Shown: one piece after another, positions 1-8,447 of the stretch
Numbering within the stretch: position 1 is the first letter of the stretch
How the letters are laid out: the number at the start of each line of letters is the position of its first letter
Source of the DNA: an uncultured Duncaniella sp.
GTDB taxonomy: Bacteria; Bacteroidota; Bacteroidia; Bacteroidales; Muribaculaceae
Direction: 5' to 3'
Assembly (NCBI GenBank): GCA_910589485.1
Contig: CAJUSW010000007.1
Coordinates: 124,001 to 188,000 of the forward strand
Length of the DNA stretch: 64,000 bases
Translations under genes and position numbers: made by a program
The notes under the pieces: generated by a model
What the model saw: the letters and a program-made list of their open reading frames with translations, nothing else
Database searches by the model: none
What the model was told of the DNA's origin: nothing

Positions 1-821
1 TCGATTACGACACCCTCGATTTTCACATTGATTACCTGATTGACTCGGGAGCCGACTACATCGTTGCTCTCGGGACCACCGCCGAGACGCCCACCCTCAG
101 CCGTGACGAGAAAAAAGAACTGGAGAAACGTATCCTCGACCGTGTGGCCGGGCGTATTCCAGTGGTTGTGGGCATAGGAGGAAACAACACACGCGCCATC
201 ATCGAAGAGATAGCCTCGACCGAACGCATCGGCGAGTTCGCGGCCATACTCTCGGTGGTCCCCTACTACAATAAGCCCACCCAGGAAGGCATGTACCGCC
301 ACTTCGCGGCCATCGCCAAGGCATGCCCCATCCCGGTGATACTATATAATATTCCCGGCCGGTCGGGCGTGAACATGGAGGTGGACACAATCATACGCCT
401 CGCCCGCGAGTTCCCGGGCAAGGTGATAGGCGTGAAGGAGGCCTCGGGCAACATGGATCAGGCCGCCCTCATCATCACCCGCCGGCCCAACGGATTCCTC
501 GTACTCTCGGGCGACGACTCACTGGCTCACACCATGATAGGCAAAGGGGGCGATGGAGTGATCTCGGTGCTCGGCAACGCCTATCCCCGCCAGTTCACCG
601 AAATGATACACCAGAGCCTCGATCCCGAACGCCACGGCGAGGCCACCGTACTGCACCAGCGCTTCTCGGCATTCTACTCCCTGCTGTTCAAGGACGGCAA
701 CCCATCGGGCATAAAATGCCTGCTCCACCACATGTTCCCGCGCTACAACGAGGTGCTCCGCCTCCCGCTCGTGCCCGTCACTGACTCCACAAGAGCCCGC
801 ATGAAGCAAGAACTTCTATAA
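1..821 (+). CDS. dapA: 4-hydroxy-tetrahydrodipicolinate synthase, 5'-truncated by window edge
   Basis: Condenses pyruvate with aspartate semialdehyde, the first committed step of lysine and diaminopimelate synthesis in the cytoplasm. The frame is already open at base 3 and gives 272 residues of a family that is usually about 295 long, so only the N-terminus is missing. Visible family motifs are GTTAETPTLS near the start (pyruvate-binding loop), YNIPGRSG with the catalytic tyrosine, and GVKEASG with the Schiff-base lysine. The gene ends at a TAA followed by a strong terminator, so it closes its own transcript. Confidence 0.94.
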   Translation, partial: DYDTLDFHIDYLIDSGADYIVALGTTAETPTLSRDEKKELEKRILDRVAGRIPVVVGIGGNNTRAIIEEIASTERIGEFAAILSVVPYYNKPTQEGMYRHFAAIAKACPIPVILYNIPGRSGVNMEVDTIIRLAREFPGKVIGVKEASGNMDQAALIITRRPNGFLVLSGDDSLAHTMIGKGGDGVISVLGNAYPRQFTEMIHQSLDPERHGEATVLHQRFSAFYSLLFKDGNPSGIKCLLHHMFPRYNEVLRLPLVPVTDSTRARMKQELL

Positions 822-862
822 CCGAGGTGTATTCGCCACCAAAACAGAAAGATTTTCTACTC

Positions 863-901
863 ATGCCATATTCCAATTCTCGGGAATATGGCATTTTTTT
901 T
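863..901 (+). terminator. Rho-independent terminator after dapA
   Basis: A perfect 12-bp stem (863-874 with 883-894) encloses an 8-nt loop and runs directly into eight T residues. It lies 41 nt after the dapA stop codon and just upstream of the next promoter. Confidence 0.9.
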
Positions 902-912
902 AGTCTAAATGA

Positions 913-941
913 TTGCTTTTTCAGTTTATTTACTAATTTTG
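913..941 (+). promoter_or_regulatory. Bacteroidetes-type promoter for glycosyltransferase-pyrC
   Basis: A -7 box TAATTTTG (934-941) fits the phylum consensus TAnnTTTG, with TTG at 913-915 eighteen nt upstream. It sits 35 nt before the chosen ATG at 977, which is why the longer open frame starting at 827 is not used. Confidence 0.75.
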
Positions 942-976
942 CACCCTTGAACAGAGACCACAAAACTTTATCCATT

Positions 977-1747
977 ATGAAGGAAACGAGTCCGGCAACT
1001 GTCGGGAGCTCCGACAGCCTTGTCATCATCCCCACATACAATGAGAAGGAGAATGTCGCAGCCATCATCGAGGCAGTATTCGCGCTGGATGCCCGATTCG
1101 ACATACTGATAATCGACGACAATTCCCCCGATGGTACTGCGCTGATAGTAAAGGGACTGATGGAAAAATATTCCACCAGGCTCCACCTCATCGAGCGTCA
1201 AGGAAAGCTTGGCCTCGGCACAGCCTACATCGCCGGATTCAAATGGGCCATCGAGCACGGCTACGAATACGTGTGCGAGATGGATGCCGACTTCTCCCAC
1301 GCGCCAACCGACCTACCCAAACTGCGCCAGGCCTGTGCCGAGGGTGCCGACGTGGCCATAGGTTCGCGCTACCTCACGGGAGTCAACGTGGTCAACTGGC
1401 CCATGGGACGTGTGCTCATGTCCTACTACGCTTCGCGCTACGTGGGCGTGGTCACCGGGATGCCGGTGCGCGACGCCACAGCCGGATTCGTGTGCTACCG
1501 TCGCCGTGTGCTCGAGGCATTGCCCCTCGACAAGATACGCTTCAAGGGCTACGCCTTCCAGATAGAAATGAAGTTCCTCTCCTACAAATACGGCTTCAGG
1601 ATCGTGGAGGTACCCATAGTGTTTGTCAACCGAGTGCTCGGCACCTCCAAGATGAGCTCAGGAATATTCAGCGAAGGACTTTTCGGAGTGCTGAGGCTGA
1701 AATGGAGTAGCATTTTCACCAAATATCCCGACTATAGCAAGCGATGA
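977..1747 (+). CDS. Polyprenol monophosphomannose synthase-like GT2 glycosyltransferase
   Basis: A 256-residue GT2-family glycosyltransferase of the dolichyl-phosphate mannosyltransferase (DPM1) type, expected to move a hexose from a nucleotide sugar to a polyprenyl phosphate at the inner face of the membrane. The GT-A fold signatures are visible: VVIPTYNEKENV-like start (IIPTYNE), LIIDDNSPDGT, GLGTAY, and the DXD motif in EMDADFSH, followed by ATAGFVCYRR. There is no C-terminal membrane domain, as in the short bacterial and archaeal enzymes. The ATG at 977 is chosen because the upstream ATG lies before the promoter. Its stop overlaps the start of pyrC by 4 nt (ATGA), so the two are translationally coupled. 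The actual sugar donor cannot be told. Confidence 0.88.
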   Translation: MKETSPATVGSSDSLVIIPTYNEKENVAAIIEAVFALDARFDILIIDDNSPDGTALIVKGLMEKYSTRLHLIERQGKLGLGTAYIAGFKWAIEHGYEYVCEMDADFSHAPTDLPKLRQACAEGADVAIGSRYLTGVNVVNWPMGRVLMSYYASRYVGVVTGMPVRDATAGFVCYRRRVLEALPLDKIRFKGYAFQIEMKFLSYKYGFRIVEVPIVFVNRVLGTSKMSSGIFSEGLFGVLRLKWSSIFTKYPDYSKR

Positions 1748-3084
1748 GCACCACCCTGTACACCAACGCAATACTCGTCAACGAAGGCTCCGTCCGGCGC
1801 GGATGGCTACTCGTGGAGGGAGACCGCATAGCCCGCATCGGGCAAGGCGACACTCCCGGCGATCTCACGGCCGACTCTACGATCGACTGTGAAGGCGCCT
1901 ACCTCATCCCGGGAGCCATCGACACCCACGTGCATTTCCGCGACCCCGGACTCACCGAGAAGGCCGACATGGCCACCGAGAGCCACGCCGCCGTGGCCGG
2001 AGGAGTGACCTCGTTCATCGACATGCCCAACACCAACCCGCCCACCATCTCCACCCGGGCTCTCGAGGGGAAGATGGCAAAGGCCGCCGAGGTGTCCGAG
2101 GCCAATTACGGATTCTTCATCGGCGCCACCAACAGCAATCTCGACGAGCTGCTCAACGCCGACTACTCCCACACAGCGGGCATAAAACTCTTCCTGGGGT
2201 CCTCGACCGGCAACATGCTTGTCGACGACGACACCACCTTAGGGCAACTGTTCGCCCAGGCACCGGCCCTCATAGCCGTGCACGCCGAGGACGAGGCAGT
2301 GATCCGCGCCTCACGTGAACGGCTGAAAGCCCTCCACCCCGACGGAATACCCGTGGAGATGCACCCCGACGTGCGTCCGCGCGAGGCATGTGTCCGCGCC
2401 ACAAGCCATGCCATAGCGCTGGCCGAGCGCACCGGAGCGAGGGTGCACATCTGCCACATCTCTACCGCCGACGAGCTGTCGCTCATAGCCGAGGCCAAGG
2501 CCCGTGGCGTGAAAGTCACAGCCGAGACATGCCCTCAGTATCTGATATTTGACCGCAACGATTTCGCCTCGCTCGGGGCTCGCATCAAGTGCAACCCCGC
2601 CATCAAGGAGGCGTCCGACCGCATAGCCCTCATCCGCGCCCTCCGTCCCGGAGGCGTAATCGACACCATAGCCACCGACCATGCCCCCCACCTGCCCGCC
2701 CAGAAGGAGGGCGACGCGCTCACCGCGGCCTCGGGCATGCCTATGGTGCAATTCTCGCTCCCGGCCATGCTCGACCTCATCTCCACCGATCCTGATGCAG
2801 ATGGGATAGGCATAGAGCAAGTGGTACAGCTCATGTGCCATGCCCCGGCCACACTCCTTGGCATAGAGAAACGCGGATTCCTGCGCGAAGGATATTACGC
2901 CGACCTCGCCGTAGTGGCACCCACCGGAATGGGAGGCCGCCGCATCACCGACAGTGACGTAGTGAGCCGGTGTGGATGGACTCCGCTTGCAGGGCGCTCG
3001 CTATCATGGGAGGTGAGACACGTATCAGTCAACGGTGGCACCGGAGCCTCACCGCTGACATTCAACAACCGTCCAGAATCTTAA
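1744..3084 (+). CDS. pyrC: Dihydroorotase, class I
   Basis: Cyclises carbamoyl aspartate to dihydroorotate in de novo pyrimidine synthesis. The 446-residue length and the metal-binding motif DTHVHFRDPG near residue 60 mark a class I zinc amidohydrolase. Later ligands are visible in HAEDEAVI, VHICHIST and ATDHAPHLPAQKE, the last being the conserved aspartate loop. The N-terminal segment with LLVEGDRIARIG and the C-terminal ADLAVV segment form the usual composite beta-sandwich of amidohydrolases. It overlaps the glycosyltransferase by 4 nt and seems to share its promoter. Confidence 0.93.
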   Translation: MSTTLYTNAILVNEGSVRRGWLLVEGDRIARIGQGDTPGDLTADSTIDCEGAYLIPGAIDTHVHFRDPGLTEKADMATESHAAVAGGVTSFIDMPNTNPPTISTRALEGKMAKAAEVSEANYGFFIGATNSNLDELLNADYSHTAGIKLFLGSSTGNMLVDDDTTLGQLFAQAPALIAVHAEDEAVIRASRERLKALHPDGIPVEMHPDVRPREACVRATSHAIALAERTGARVHICHISTADELSLIAEAKARGVKVTAETCPQYLIFDRNDFASLGARIKCNPAIKEASDRIALIRALRPGGVIDTIATDHAPHLPAQKEGDALTAASGMPMVQFSLPAMLDLISTDPDADGIGIEQVVQLMCHAPATLLGIEKRGFLREGYYADLAVVAPTGMGGRRITDSDVVSRCGWTPLAGRSLSWEVRHVSVNGGTGASPLTFNNRPES

Positions 3085-3227
3085 ATCACAATATACAATA
3101 ACCTTAATAACCAAAATTCACGAAAAAGAGAACAATCCAACTATCCTTAAATCATCAACAGCAACAAGCAGTAATTTTTTCCAAACAACAACAAAATCAA
3201 GTAATCTAATCAGATAAAATTCCGGTT

Positions 3228-5075
3228 ATGTTAGAAAACACAAACGTAAAGACCCTCGACAAGGTTGTAGTACGTTTCTCGGGTGACTCGGGCGACGGTA
3301 TGCAGCTTGCAGGCAACATCTTCACCAATGTTTCTGCCGGCTTGGGTAACTCTGTTTCAACCTTCCCCGACTATCCGGCCGACATGCGTCCCCCCCAGGG
3401 ATCGCTCAGTGGAGTATCCGCATTCCAGGCAAGCGTGGGCAAAGGTGTCCACACCCCCGGTGACCAGTGCGACGTGCTCGTGGCCATGAACCCCGCAGCC
3501 CTCAAGCGCGGATACCAGATACTCAAACCCGGCGGCGTGATCATCGTCGATATCGACTCGTTCAACGAAGCCGGCCTGAAGAAAGCTCAGTTCGAGACCT
3601 CCGATCCTTTCACCGAACTCGGCATCAATGCCCAGGTGATCGAGGCTCCCGTCACCTCAATGACCAAAGCCGCTCTCGCCGACAGCGGAATGGATGTAAA
3701 GGCCGTGCTCAAGTGCCGCAACATCTTCGCCCTCGGCCTCGTGTGCTGGCTCTTTGACCGCCCCATCGAAGGCGCTCTCAAGCTCCTCAAGAATAAATTT
3801 GCCAAGAAACCCGCCGTTTACGAGGCCAACGCCAAAGTTATCCAGGCCGGTTATGACTACGGCCACAACATCCATGCCTCAGTCTCGACCTACCGTATCG
3901 AGAGCGACAGCGCCCGTCCCGGTGTGTACACCGACGTGAACGGCAACACCGCCACCGCTTGGGGCTTCATCCTCGCTTCCGAGAAGGCCGGCCGTCCTCT
4001 CTTCCTTGGCTCCTACCCCATCACCCCTGCCACCGACATCCTCCACGAGCTTGCCAAGCGCAAGGACCTCGGCGTGAAGGCTTGCCAGATGGAGGATGAG
4101 ATCGCCGGCGTATGCTCGGCCATCGGTGCCTCCTATGCAGGTGACCTCGCCGTGACCTCAACCTCAGGTCCCGGTCTCGCCCTCAAGAGCGAGGGTATCG
4201 GCCTGGCTGTTATGGCCGAACTTCCTCTCGTGATCGTGGACGTGCAGCGCGGCGGTCCCTCAACCGGCCTCCCCACCAAGACCGAGCAGACCGACCTCAT
4301 GCAGGCACTCTACGGCCGCAACGGTGAGTCGCCCCTCGCTGTAGTGGCTCCCGTATCGCCTACCGACTGCTTCACCATGGCATTCGAGGCATCGCGCATA
4401 GCCATCGAGCACATGACCCCCGTGATCCTCCTCACCGACGCATTCATCGGCAACGGATCATCGGCATGGCGCATCCCCGAGGCTGAGGACTATCCCGAAA
4501 TCCGCGTGCCCTATGTGCCCGAGGACAAGAAGGAATCCTGGAAGCCTTATCACCGCGACCCTGAAAGCCTGAGCCGCTACTGGGCTATCCCCGGCACCGA
4601 GGGTCTCCAGCACCGTCTCGGCGGTCTCGAGAAGGACTCCGACACCGGAGCCATCTCCAACGATCCCGTCAACCACGAGAAGATGGTCAACCTGCGTCGC
4701 GAGAAGATCGCCCGCATCGCCTATGATATTCCCGAGCAGGAAGTGCTCTGCGACGCTGACGCCGACACCCTCCTCATCGGTTGGGGCGGAACCTACGGAC
4801 ACCTCTACTCCGCAGCCGAGGAACTCAACAAGGCCGGCAAGCGCGTGGCTTTCACCCAGTTCCGTTACATCAACCCACTTCCCAAGAACACCGCCGACAT
4901 CCTCGCCCGCTACAAGACCATCATCGTGGCCGAGCTCAACACCGGCATGTTCGCCGACTATCTCCAATCCAAATTCCCCAACCTCGATATCCGACGCATC
5001 AACAAGATCCAGGGTCAGCCCTTCCTCGCACAGGAAATCGTTGACGGCGTAACTAAAATCATGGAGGGCAAATAA
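3228..5075 (+). CDS. korA: 2-oxoacid:acceptor oxidoreductase, fused gamma-alpha subunit
   Basis: Large subunit of a ferredoxin-dependent 2-oxoacid oxidoreductase, most likely 2-oxoglutarate:ferredoxin oxidoreductase, which makes succinyl-CoA reversibly in the anaerobic partial TCA cycle. The 615-residue chain is a gamma-alpha fusion: residues about 10-190 form the gamma domain (FSGDSGDGMQLAG), followed by the alpha pyrimidine-binding domain (GSYPITPATDI, SGPGLALKSEG, VDVQRGGPSTGLPTKTEQ). The C-terminal part carries LLIGWGGTYG. korB starts 2 nt later. The 143-nt A/C-rich leader between pyrC and korA shows no clear TAnnTTTG box. Whether 2-oxoglutarate or another 2-oxoacid is the real substrate is inferred from the two-subunit layout. 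Confidence 0.92.
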   Translation: MLENTNVKTLDKVVVRFSGDSGDGMQLAGNIFTNVSAGLGNSVSTFPDYPADMRPPQGSLSGVSAFQASVGKGVHTPGDQCDVLVAMNPAALKRGYQILKPGGVIIVDIDSFNEAGLKKAQFETSDPFTELGINAQVIEAPVTSMTKAALADSGMDVKAVLKCRNIFALGLVCWLFDRPIEGALKLLKNKFAKKPAVYEANAKVIQAGYDYGHNIHASVSTYRIESDSARPGVYTDVNGNTATAWGFILASEKAGRPLFLGSYPITPATDILHELAKRKDLGVKACQMEDEIAGVCSAIGASYAGDLAVTSTSGPGLALKSEGIGLAVMAELPLVIVDVQRGGPSTGLPTKTEQTDLMQALYGRNGESPLAVVAPVSPTDCFTMAFEASRIAIEHMTPVILLTDAFIGNGSSAWRIPEAEDYPEIRVPYVPEDKKESWKPYHRDPESLSRYWAIPGTEGLQHRLGGLEKDSDTGAISNDPVNHEKMVNLRREKIARIAYDIPEQEVLCDADADTLLIGWGGTYGHLYSAAEELNKAGKRVAFTQFRYINPLPKNTADILARYKTIIVAELNTGMFADYLQSKFPNLDIRRINKIQGQPFLAQEIVDGVTKIMEGK

Positions 5076-5077
5076 TC

Positions 5078-6091
5078 ATGGAAGACATCAAATACACCCC
5101 CGCAAACTATAAGAGTGACCAGGCCGTTCGCTGGTGTCCCGGATGTGGAGACCACGGCATCCTCAATACACTTCACAAGGCAATGGCAAGCGTAGGAGTT
5201 CCGCCTCACAAGATGGCTGTGATCTCGGGTATCGGTTGCTCATCACGTCTCCCCTACTACATGAACACCTATGGCTTCCACACCATCCACGGACGTGCGG
5301 CAGCCATCGCCACCGGCTTCAAGGTAGCACGCCCCGACATGACCGTATGGCAGATCTCGGGCGACGGTGACGGCCTCGCTATCGGCGGTAACCACTTCAT
5401 CCACGCCGTGCGCCGCAATGTGGACATCAACATCCTGCTGTTCAACAACAAGATCTACGGTCTCACCAAGGGTCAGTACTCCCCCACCAGCGACCGTGGC
5501 TTCGTGTCCAAGTCATCGCCCTACGGCACCACCGAGGATCCCTTCATCCCCGCCGAACTCGTGTTTGGCGCACGTGGCAACTTCTTTGCCCGCTCGATCG
5601 ACGTTGAGCTCCAGACCAGCCAAGAGGTGCTCGCCGCCGCTCAGCAGCACGAAGGCACCTCAGTGGTCGAGATCCTCTGCAACTGTGTGATCTGGAACCA
5701 CGGCATCCACAATGCCATCACCGACCGCGAGCACCGCGCCGAGCGCACCATCAAGCTCGTTCATGGCCAGAAGATGCTCTTCGGCAAGGACAATGAGATG
5801 GGCCTCGTTCGCGACGGTTTCCTCCTCAAGGCCGTTAAGGTCGGCGAGGACGGCTACACCATCGACGATGTGCTTGTTCACGACGCCCACACCCCCTCTA
5901 ACTTCCTGCACCAGCAGCTCGCAATGATGGACGGCGAGTCACTGCCCCTCGCTCTCGGCGTGATCCGCGACGTTCAGGCTCCCGTCTACAACGAGGAGAT
6001 CGAGAAGCAGGTAGCCGAGGTTCGCGCCCGCAAGAACTTCTCTTCGCTCCGCGACATGGTAATGGCCGGCGAGACCTGGACAGTAGAATAA
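5078..6091 (+). CDS. korB: 2-oxoacid:ferredoxin oxidoreductase beta subunit (TPP-binding)
   Basis: Partner of KorA; it holds thiamine diphosphate and passes electrons from the oxidative decarboxylation of a 2-oxoacid to ferredoxin. The 337-residue protein has the WCPGCGDHG motif near residue 24, GIGCSS, FHTIHGRAAAIATG, and the TPP/Mg signature GDGD...GGNHFIHA followed by NNKIYGLTKGQYSPTS. It is separated from korA by two bases and followed by a strong terminator, so the operon is just korA-korB or a read-through from pyrC. Confidence 0.93.
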   Translation: MEDIKYTPANYKSDQAVRWCPGCGDHGILNTLHKAMASVGVPPHKMAVISGIGCSSRLPYYMNTYGFHTIHGRAAAIATGFKVARPDMTVWQISGDGDGLAIGGNHFIHAVRRNVDINILLFNNKIYGLTKGQYSPTSDRGFVSKSSPYGTTEDPFIPAELVFGARGNFFARSIDVELQTSQEVLAAAQQHEGTSVVEILCNCVIWNHGIHNAITDREHRAERTIKLVHGQKMLFGKDNEMGLVRDGFLLKAVKVGEDGYTIDDVLVHDAHTPSNFLHQQLAMMDGESLPLALGVIRDVQAPVYNEEIEKQVAEVRARKNFSSLRDMVMAGETWTVE

Positions 6092-6169
6092 TCTCACCCT
6101 TAAGAGGCAGTTTCTAACAGCCTCCGACACTTACACCGCCTGAAGCCTCGGCCTCGGCGGAAATGAATC

Positions 6170-6226
6170 AAGTCATCCGTCCCCACCCGGGCAACAAGCC
6201 CGGCGGACGGATGACTTATTTTTTAC
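6170..6226 (+). terminator. Terminator of korAB
   Basis: A 13-bp outer stem (6170-6182 with 6205-6217) contains an inner CCGGGC/GCCCGG stem (6187-6192 with 6198-6203) and is followed by a T-rich run. Confidence 0.88.
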
Positions 6227-6547
6227 CATTGCGCACATGGCTATTCATCATTTTTATAGGAAAAACGTTACCTTTGTACCGTAAAACCGTTCAATCAGCC
6301 AATGAACTGAAAAAAGATATATAATACGACATATTAAAGGAGTGTTTTGCTTCTTACTTGATGTATTCTGAAAAATCGCCAATTTAACGGAAATATCCAT
6401 CGCAGTAAGAGGGGAATGCTTGCACCATACAGGTGTAGGCTTTTTCTTGTGTGCATGGATATAGGTGTTTGGCGATACCTTCAGAATAGCATCATGGAAT
6501 AGCCACACCTCTTTTTTATGCCTTAACCCAAGGATAAAAAAGGAATC
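6227..6547. other. Non-coding stretch with an isolated promoter-like box
   Basis: About 320 bp, visibly more AT-rich than the genes on either side. It holds a TAnnTTTG box near its start but no convincing reading frame on either strand; an 84-codon minus-strand frame here resembles no family I recognise. Confidence 0.4.
6269..6276 (+). promoter_or_regulatory. Candidate -7 box
   Basis: TACCTTTG matches TAnnTTTG on the plus strand. No clear -33 box was found, and the nearest gene start (6548) is 270 nt away, so either there is a long leader or an unrecognised transcript lies here. Confidence 0.4.
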
Positions 6548-7006
6548 ATGACAGCTACCATCATGCTCACAGTAGCCGGCTTTGCCGTCGGACTGCTGTC
6601 AGGAATAGTTCTGATGAAGATACGCGACCGTGGTGCCACGTGGCGCGCTCTCCGCACAGCATCACATGGATTGCCCGGGAGTTTCACGTCAATCACCGGG
6701 GCCTTAGCTTCCATTCCCGGGGCGGTGACAGAGAGTGTGTCGGCCGGAGAGGTGAATATCAGTTGGCCGGCCGACCATGGCTCAGGAGTGGGTGAATATC
6801 GGCTGTCAGTGACATTATCCCGTGGAGGCACGGGTATCACCATTGGCTACACATCCCGTTCCGCCGATGGGAAACTGCTCCAACGGACGGATTTTGAGTT
6901 CCCCTCATCCATGTCCTCGGCCGAAATACTCGTCACCCTGCATCACCACCTCGAAGCCCCATTAGGCGACGCAATCCTCCAAAAAGCCTGGGAAGAATCA
7001 GTGTAA
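6548..7006 (+). CDS. Hypothetical membrane-anchored protein
   Basis: A 152-residue protein I cannot assign. Residues about 4-23 form one hydrophobic segment (ending GIVLMKIRDR), so it is probably anchored by its N-terminus. The rest looks soluble and beta-rich, with VNISWPADHG, EYRLSVTLSRGGTGITIGY and a helical C-terminal part with three consecutive histidines (HHH). Codon use is like the neighbouring housekeeping genes. The gene lies alone between the korAB terminator and the inverted-repeat element. Start chosen at the first ATG after the A-rich stretch. Confidence 0.6.
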   Translation: MTATIMLTVAGFAVGLLSGIVLMKIRDRGATWRALRTASHGLPGSFTSITGALASIPGAVTESVSAGEVNISWPADHGSGVGEYRLSVTLSRGGTGITIGYTSRSADGKLLQRTDFEFPSSMSSAEILVTLHHHLEAPLGDAILQKAWEESV

Positions 7007-7071
7007 AATAAGTTGGGGATGGTCATATAGTTTTACCTGTATGGCAAGGATGACAACCGCACATGACAACT

Positions 7072-7814
7072 CGATTATAGGACATCTTCGACGTCCATCC
7101 TGGTATGCGTTTCATTTTCCCCATGCCTCGCCCGACGGCGCAAATCTGCCCTGACGGCCGATTTGCTTGTCTGGCTCGTGATGGGGCTATAAGTACATCG
7201 CCTCTTCGAGGCTTAGTGGAAGATATTGCCTACGGGATGTTTGTGGACTGGGTTCGTGGTGAGTTACAATTACATCGCCGCTTCACGGCTTAGTGGATGG
7301 GATTGCCTGCGGGATGTTTGTAGGCTGGATTCGTGGTAAGTTACAATTACATCGCCGCTTCACGGCTTAGTGGATGGTTTTGCCTGCGGGATGTTTGTAG
7401 GCAGGATTTGTGCATCGCCCCCATTCGGGGCTTATAGGTCCGTTTATCTGCGGGGTATTTACATGCCCATATCGCGATGATAATAGTGTTTCATCGGGGG
7501 CCGTAAAATTGTAGTATCGCATTCATAAGATGATAAATGTCCATTCTGATGCCAACGCACTATAAAATCAGTGTTTGCACCATAATTCATACTAATGCGA
7601 AACGATTTTATCCAATTCCGTAATATATAGAAATAAGTACACAAACACCACGCAGGCAATCCCATCCAACAAGCCGTGAAACGGCGATGTATTTATAGCC
7701 CCATCACGAGCCAGACAAGCAAATCGCCCGCAGGGCAAGATTTGCGCCGTCGGGCGAGGCATGGGGAAAATGAAATGCGTTCCAAATCGGGCGTCGAAGA
7801 CGTCCTATAATCGA
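7072..7814. repeat. Composite inverted-repeat element, copy A
   Basis: A non-coding element of about 740 bp bounded by long inverted arms. The left arm (7072 to about 7213) reappears as reverse complement at about 7663-7814. Two stretches are exact: 7110-7147 pairs with 7738-7775 (38 nt) and 7161-7191 pairs with 7694-7724 (31 nt). The outer ends are CGATTATAGG and its complement. Between the arms lie three tandem 77-bp units, one unit of the kind found in copy B (7428-7500), and about 145 bp of unique AT-rich sequence. Short open frames inside are by-products of the repeats. A related copy lies at 42981-43575. No transposase or recombinase is encoded, so if mobile it must be moved in trans. 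Confidence 0.8.
7186..7412 (+). repeat. Three tandem 77-bp units
   Basis: Units start at 7186, 7263 and 7340. Each begins with a TACATCGCC-type segment, followed by a small hairpin (CCGCTTCACGG-like), then TGCCTGCGGGATGTTTGTAGG. The second and third are nearly identical; the first is diverged and the third is cut short. The right arm of the element holds a further unit in opposite orientation (about 7645-7690). Confidence 0.75.
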
Positions 7815-7870
7815 CACATGAATATGTCCGATTGCAGAGAATAACAATCAGTTTGAGCTATGTGATATCT

Positions 7871-8143
7871 CTATCCAAATAACTCCGAATGAGAACCAAG
7901 ACGCACAAGGCTGATTTCATCAGTATCCGGGTCAAACCATATTAGCAAGAAGTCACCCTCTATATGACATTCCATATGTCCCTTATAATCTCCTGTAAGC
8001 ATGTGAGGGTTGAATTCCGCAGGAATTGGTATTTCATTCTCCAATTTCTTCAGAATTCCAAAAAGTTTTTCCACCTTCTTGGGATTATTGCGAAACCGCT
8101 TATAATCCTTCTTATATCTTGAGGTTGGTTTCAGCCTTTTCAT
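7871..8143 (-). CDS. YafQ-family type II toxin (mRNA interferase)
   Basis: A 90-residue RelE/ParE-superfamily toxin close to YafQ, expected to cut mRNA on the ribosome until bound by its antitoxin. It starts with the basic KRLKPTSRYKKDYKRF segment, and its C-terminal half has the family pattern HMLTGDYKGHMECHIEGD, FLLIWF and RLGSHSELFG, with the histidines and arginine typical of the YafQ active site. Its ATG overlaps the stop of the upstream antitoxin gene by 4 nt (8140-8143), the usual antitoxin-first arrangement. Confidence 0.9.
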   Translation of the reverse strand: MKRLKPTSRYKKDYKRFRNNPKKVEKLFGILKKLENEIPIPAEFNPHMLTGDYKGHMECHIEGDFLLIWFDPDTDEISLVRLGSHSELFG

Positions 8144-8397
8144 AAGCCCATAGATTTCTCCATGGCTTCAATGGAGGATAAATCCAACGCCGGCACATTT
8201 CTAAGACTTCCGCTTTGCGCCTCCTTTATGGCTGCGACAGTTTCCGCATTTGGTTCATTATAGGCAGCATCCAACAATAAAGTTTCCACAAAATTATTGA
8301 GACTGCGATTCTGACGCTTTGCCATAAGCTTCAGTCTGTCAATCAAATCAACAGGCAGTCGAAAACTCTGATTTTTCTTTGGTAACGCTATATCCAT
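8140..8397 (-). CDS. Ribbon-helix-helix type antitoxin partner of YafQ-like toxin
   Basis: An 85-residue protein with an N-terminal MetJ/Arc-like segment: a short strand (QSFRLPVDLIDRLK) followed by two helices (MAKRQNRSLNNFVETLLLDA), which should bind its own promoter as a dimer. The remaining 35 residues should wrap the toxin. It is not a clear DinJ; the assignment rests on fold pattern and context. The gene lies directly behind a strong promoter at 8418-8447 and overlaps the toxin by 4 nt, so the pair forms one autoregulated operon (inference). Confidence 0.82.
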   Translation of the reverse strand: MDIALPKKNQSFRLPVDLIDRLKLMAKRQNRSLNNFVETLLLDAAYNEPNAETVAAIKEAQSGSLRNVPALDLSSIEAMEKSMGL

Positions 8398-8417
8398 ATT
8401 TATAATCTTTTATACTA

Positions 8418-8447
8418 CAAATATACGCAAATGTATTACAATAACAA
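8418..8447 (-). promoter_or_regulatory. Promoter of the toxin-antitoxin operon
   Basis: On the minus strand TTG (8445-8447), 19 nt, then TATATTTG (8418-8425), a full match to the Bacteroidetes consensus. The antitoxin ATG at 8397 is about 20 nt downstream of the box, so the leader is very short. Confidence 0.8.

Noticed and set aside
6254..6508. 84-codon minus-strand frame
   Set aside because: No recognisable family or promoter, and a plus-strand promoter box lies at its downstream end; AT-rich chance frame is more likely.
7105..7293. 62-codon frame in repeat copy A
   Set aside because: It is translated repeat sequence; the tandem units break it at different points and the equivalent in copy B is not preserved.
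7060..7821. CACATGA at both flanks as a target-site duplication
   Set aside because: The 7-mers (7060-7066 and 7815-7821) stand at unequal distances from the arm ends (5 bp and about 1 bp), and copy B shows no such pair, so chance is not excluded.
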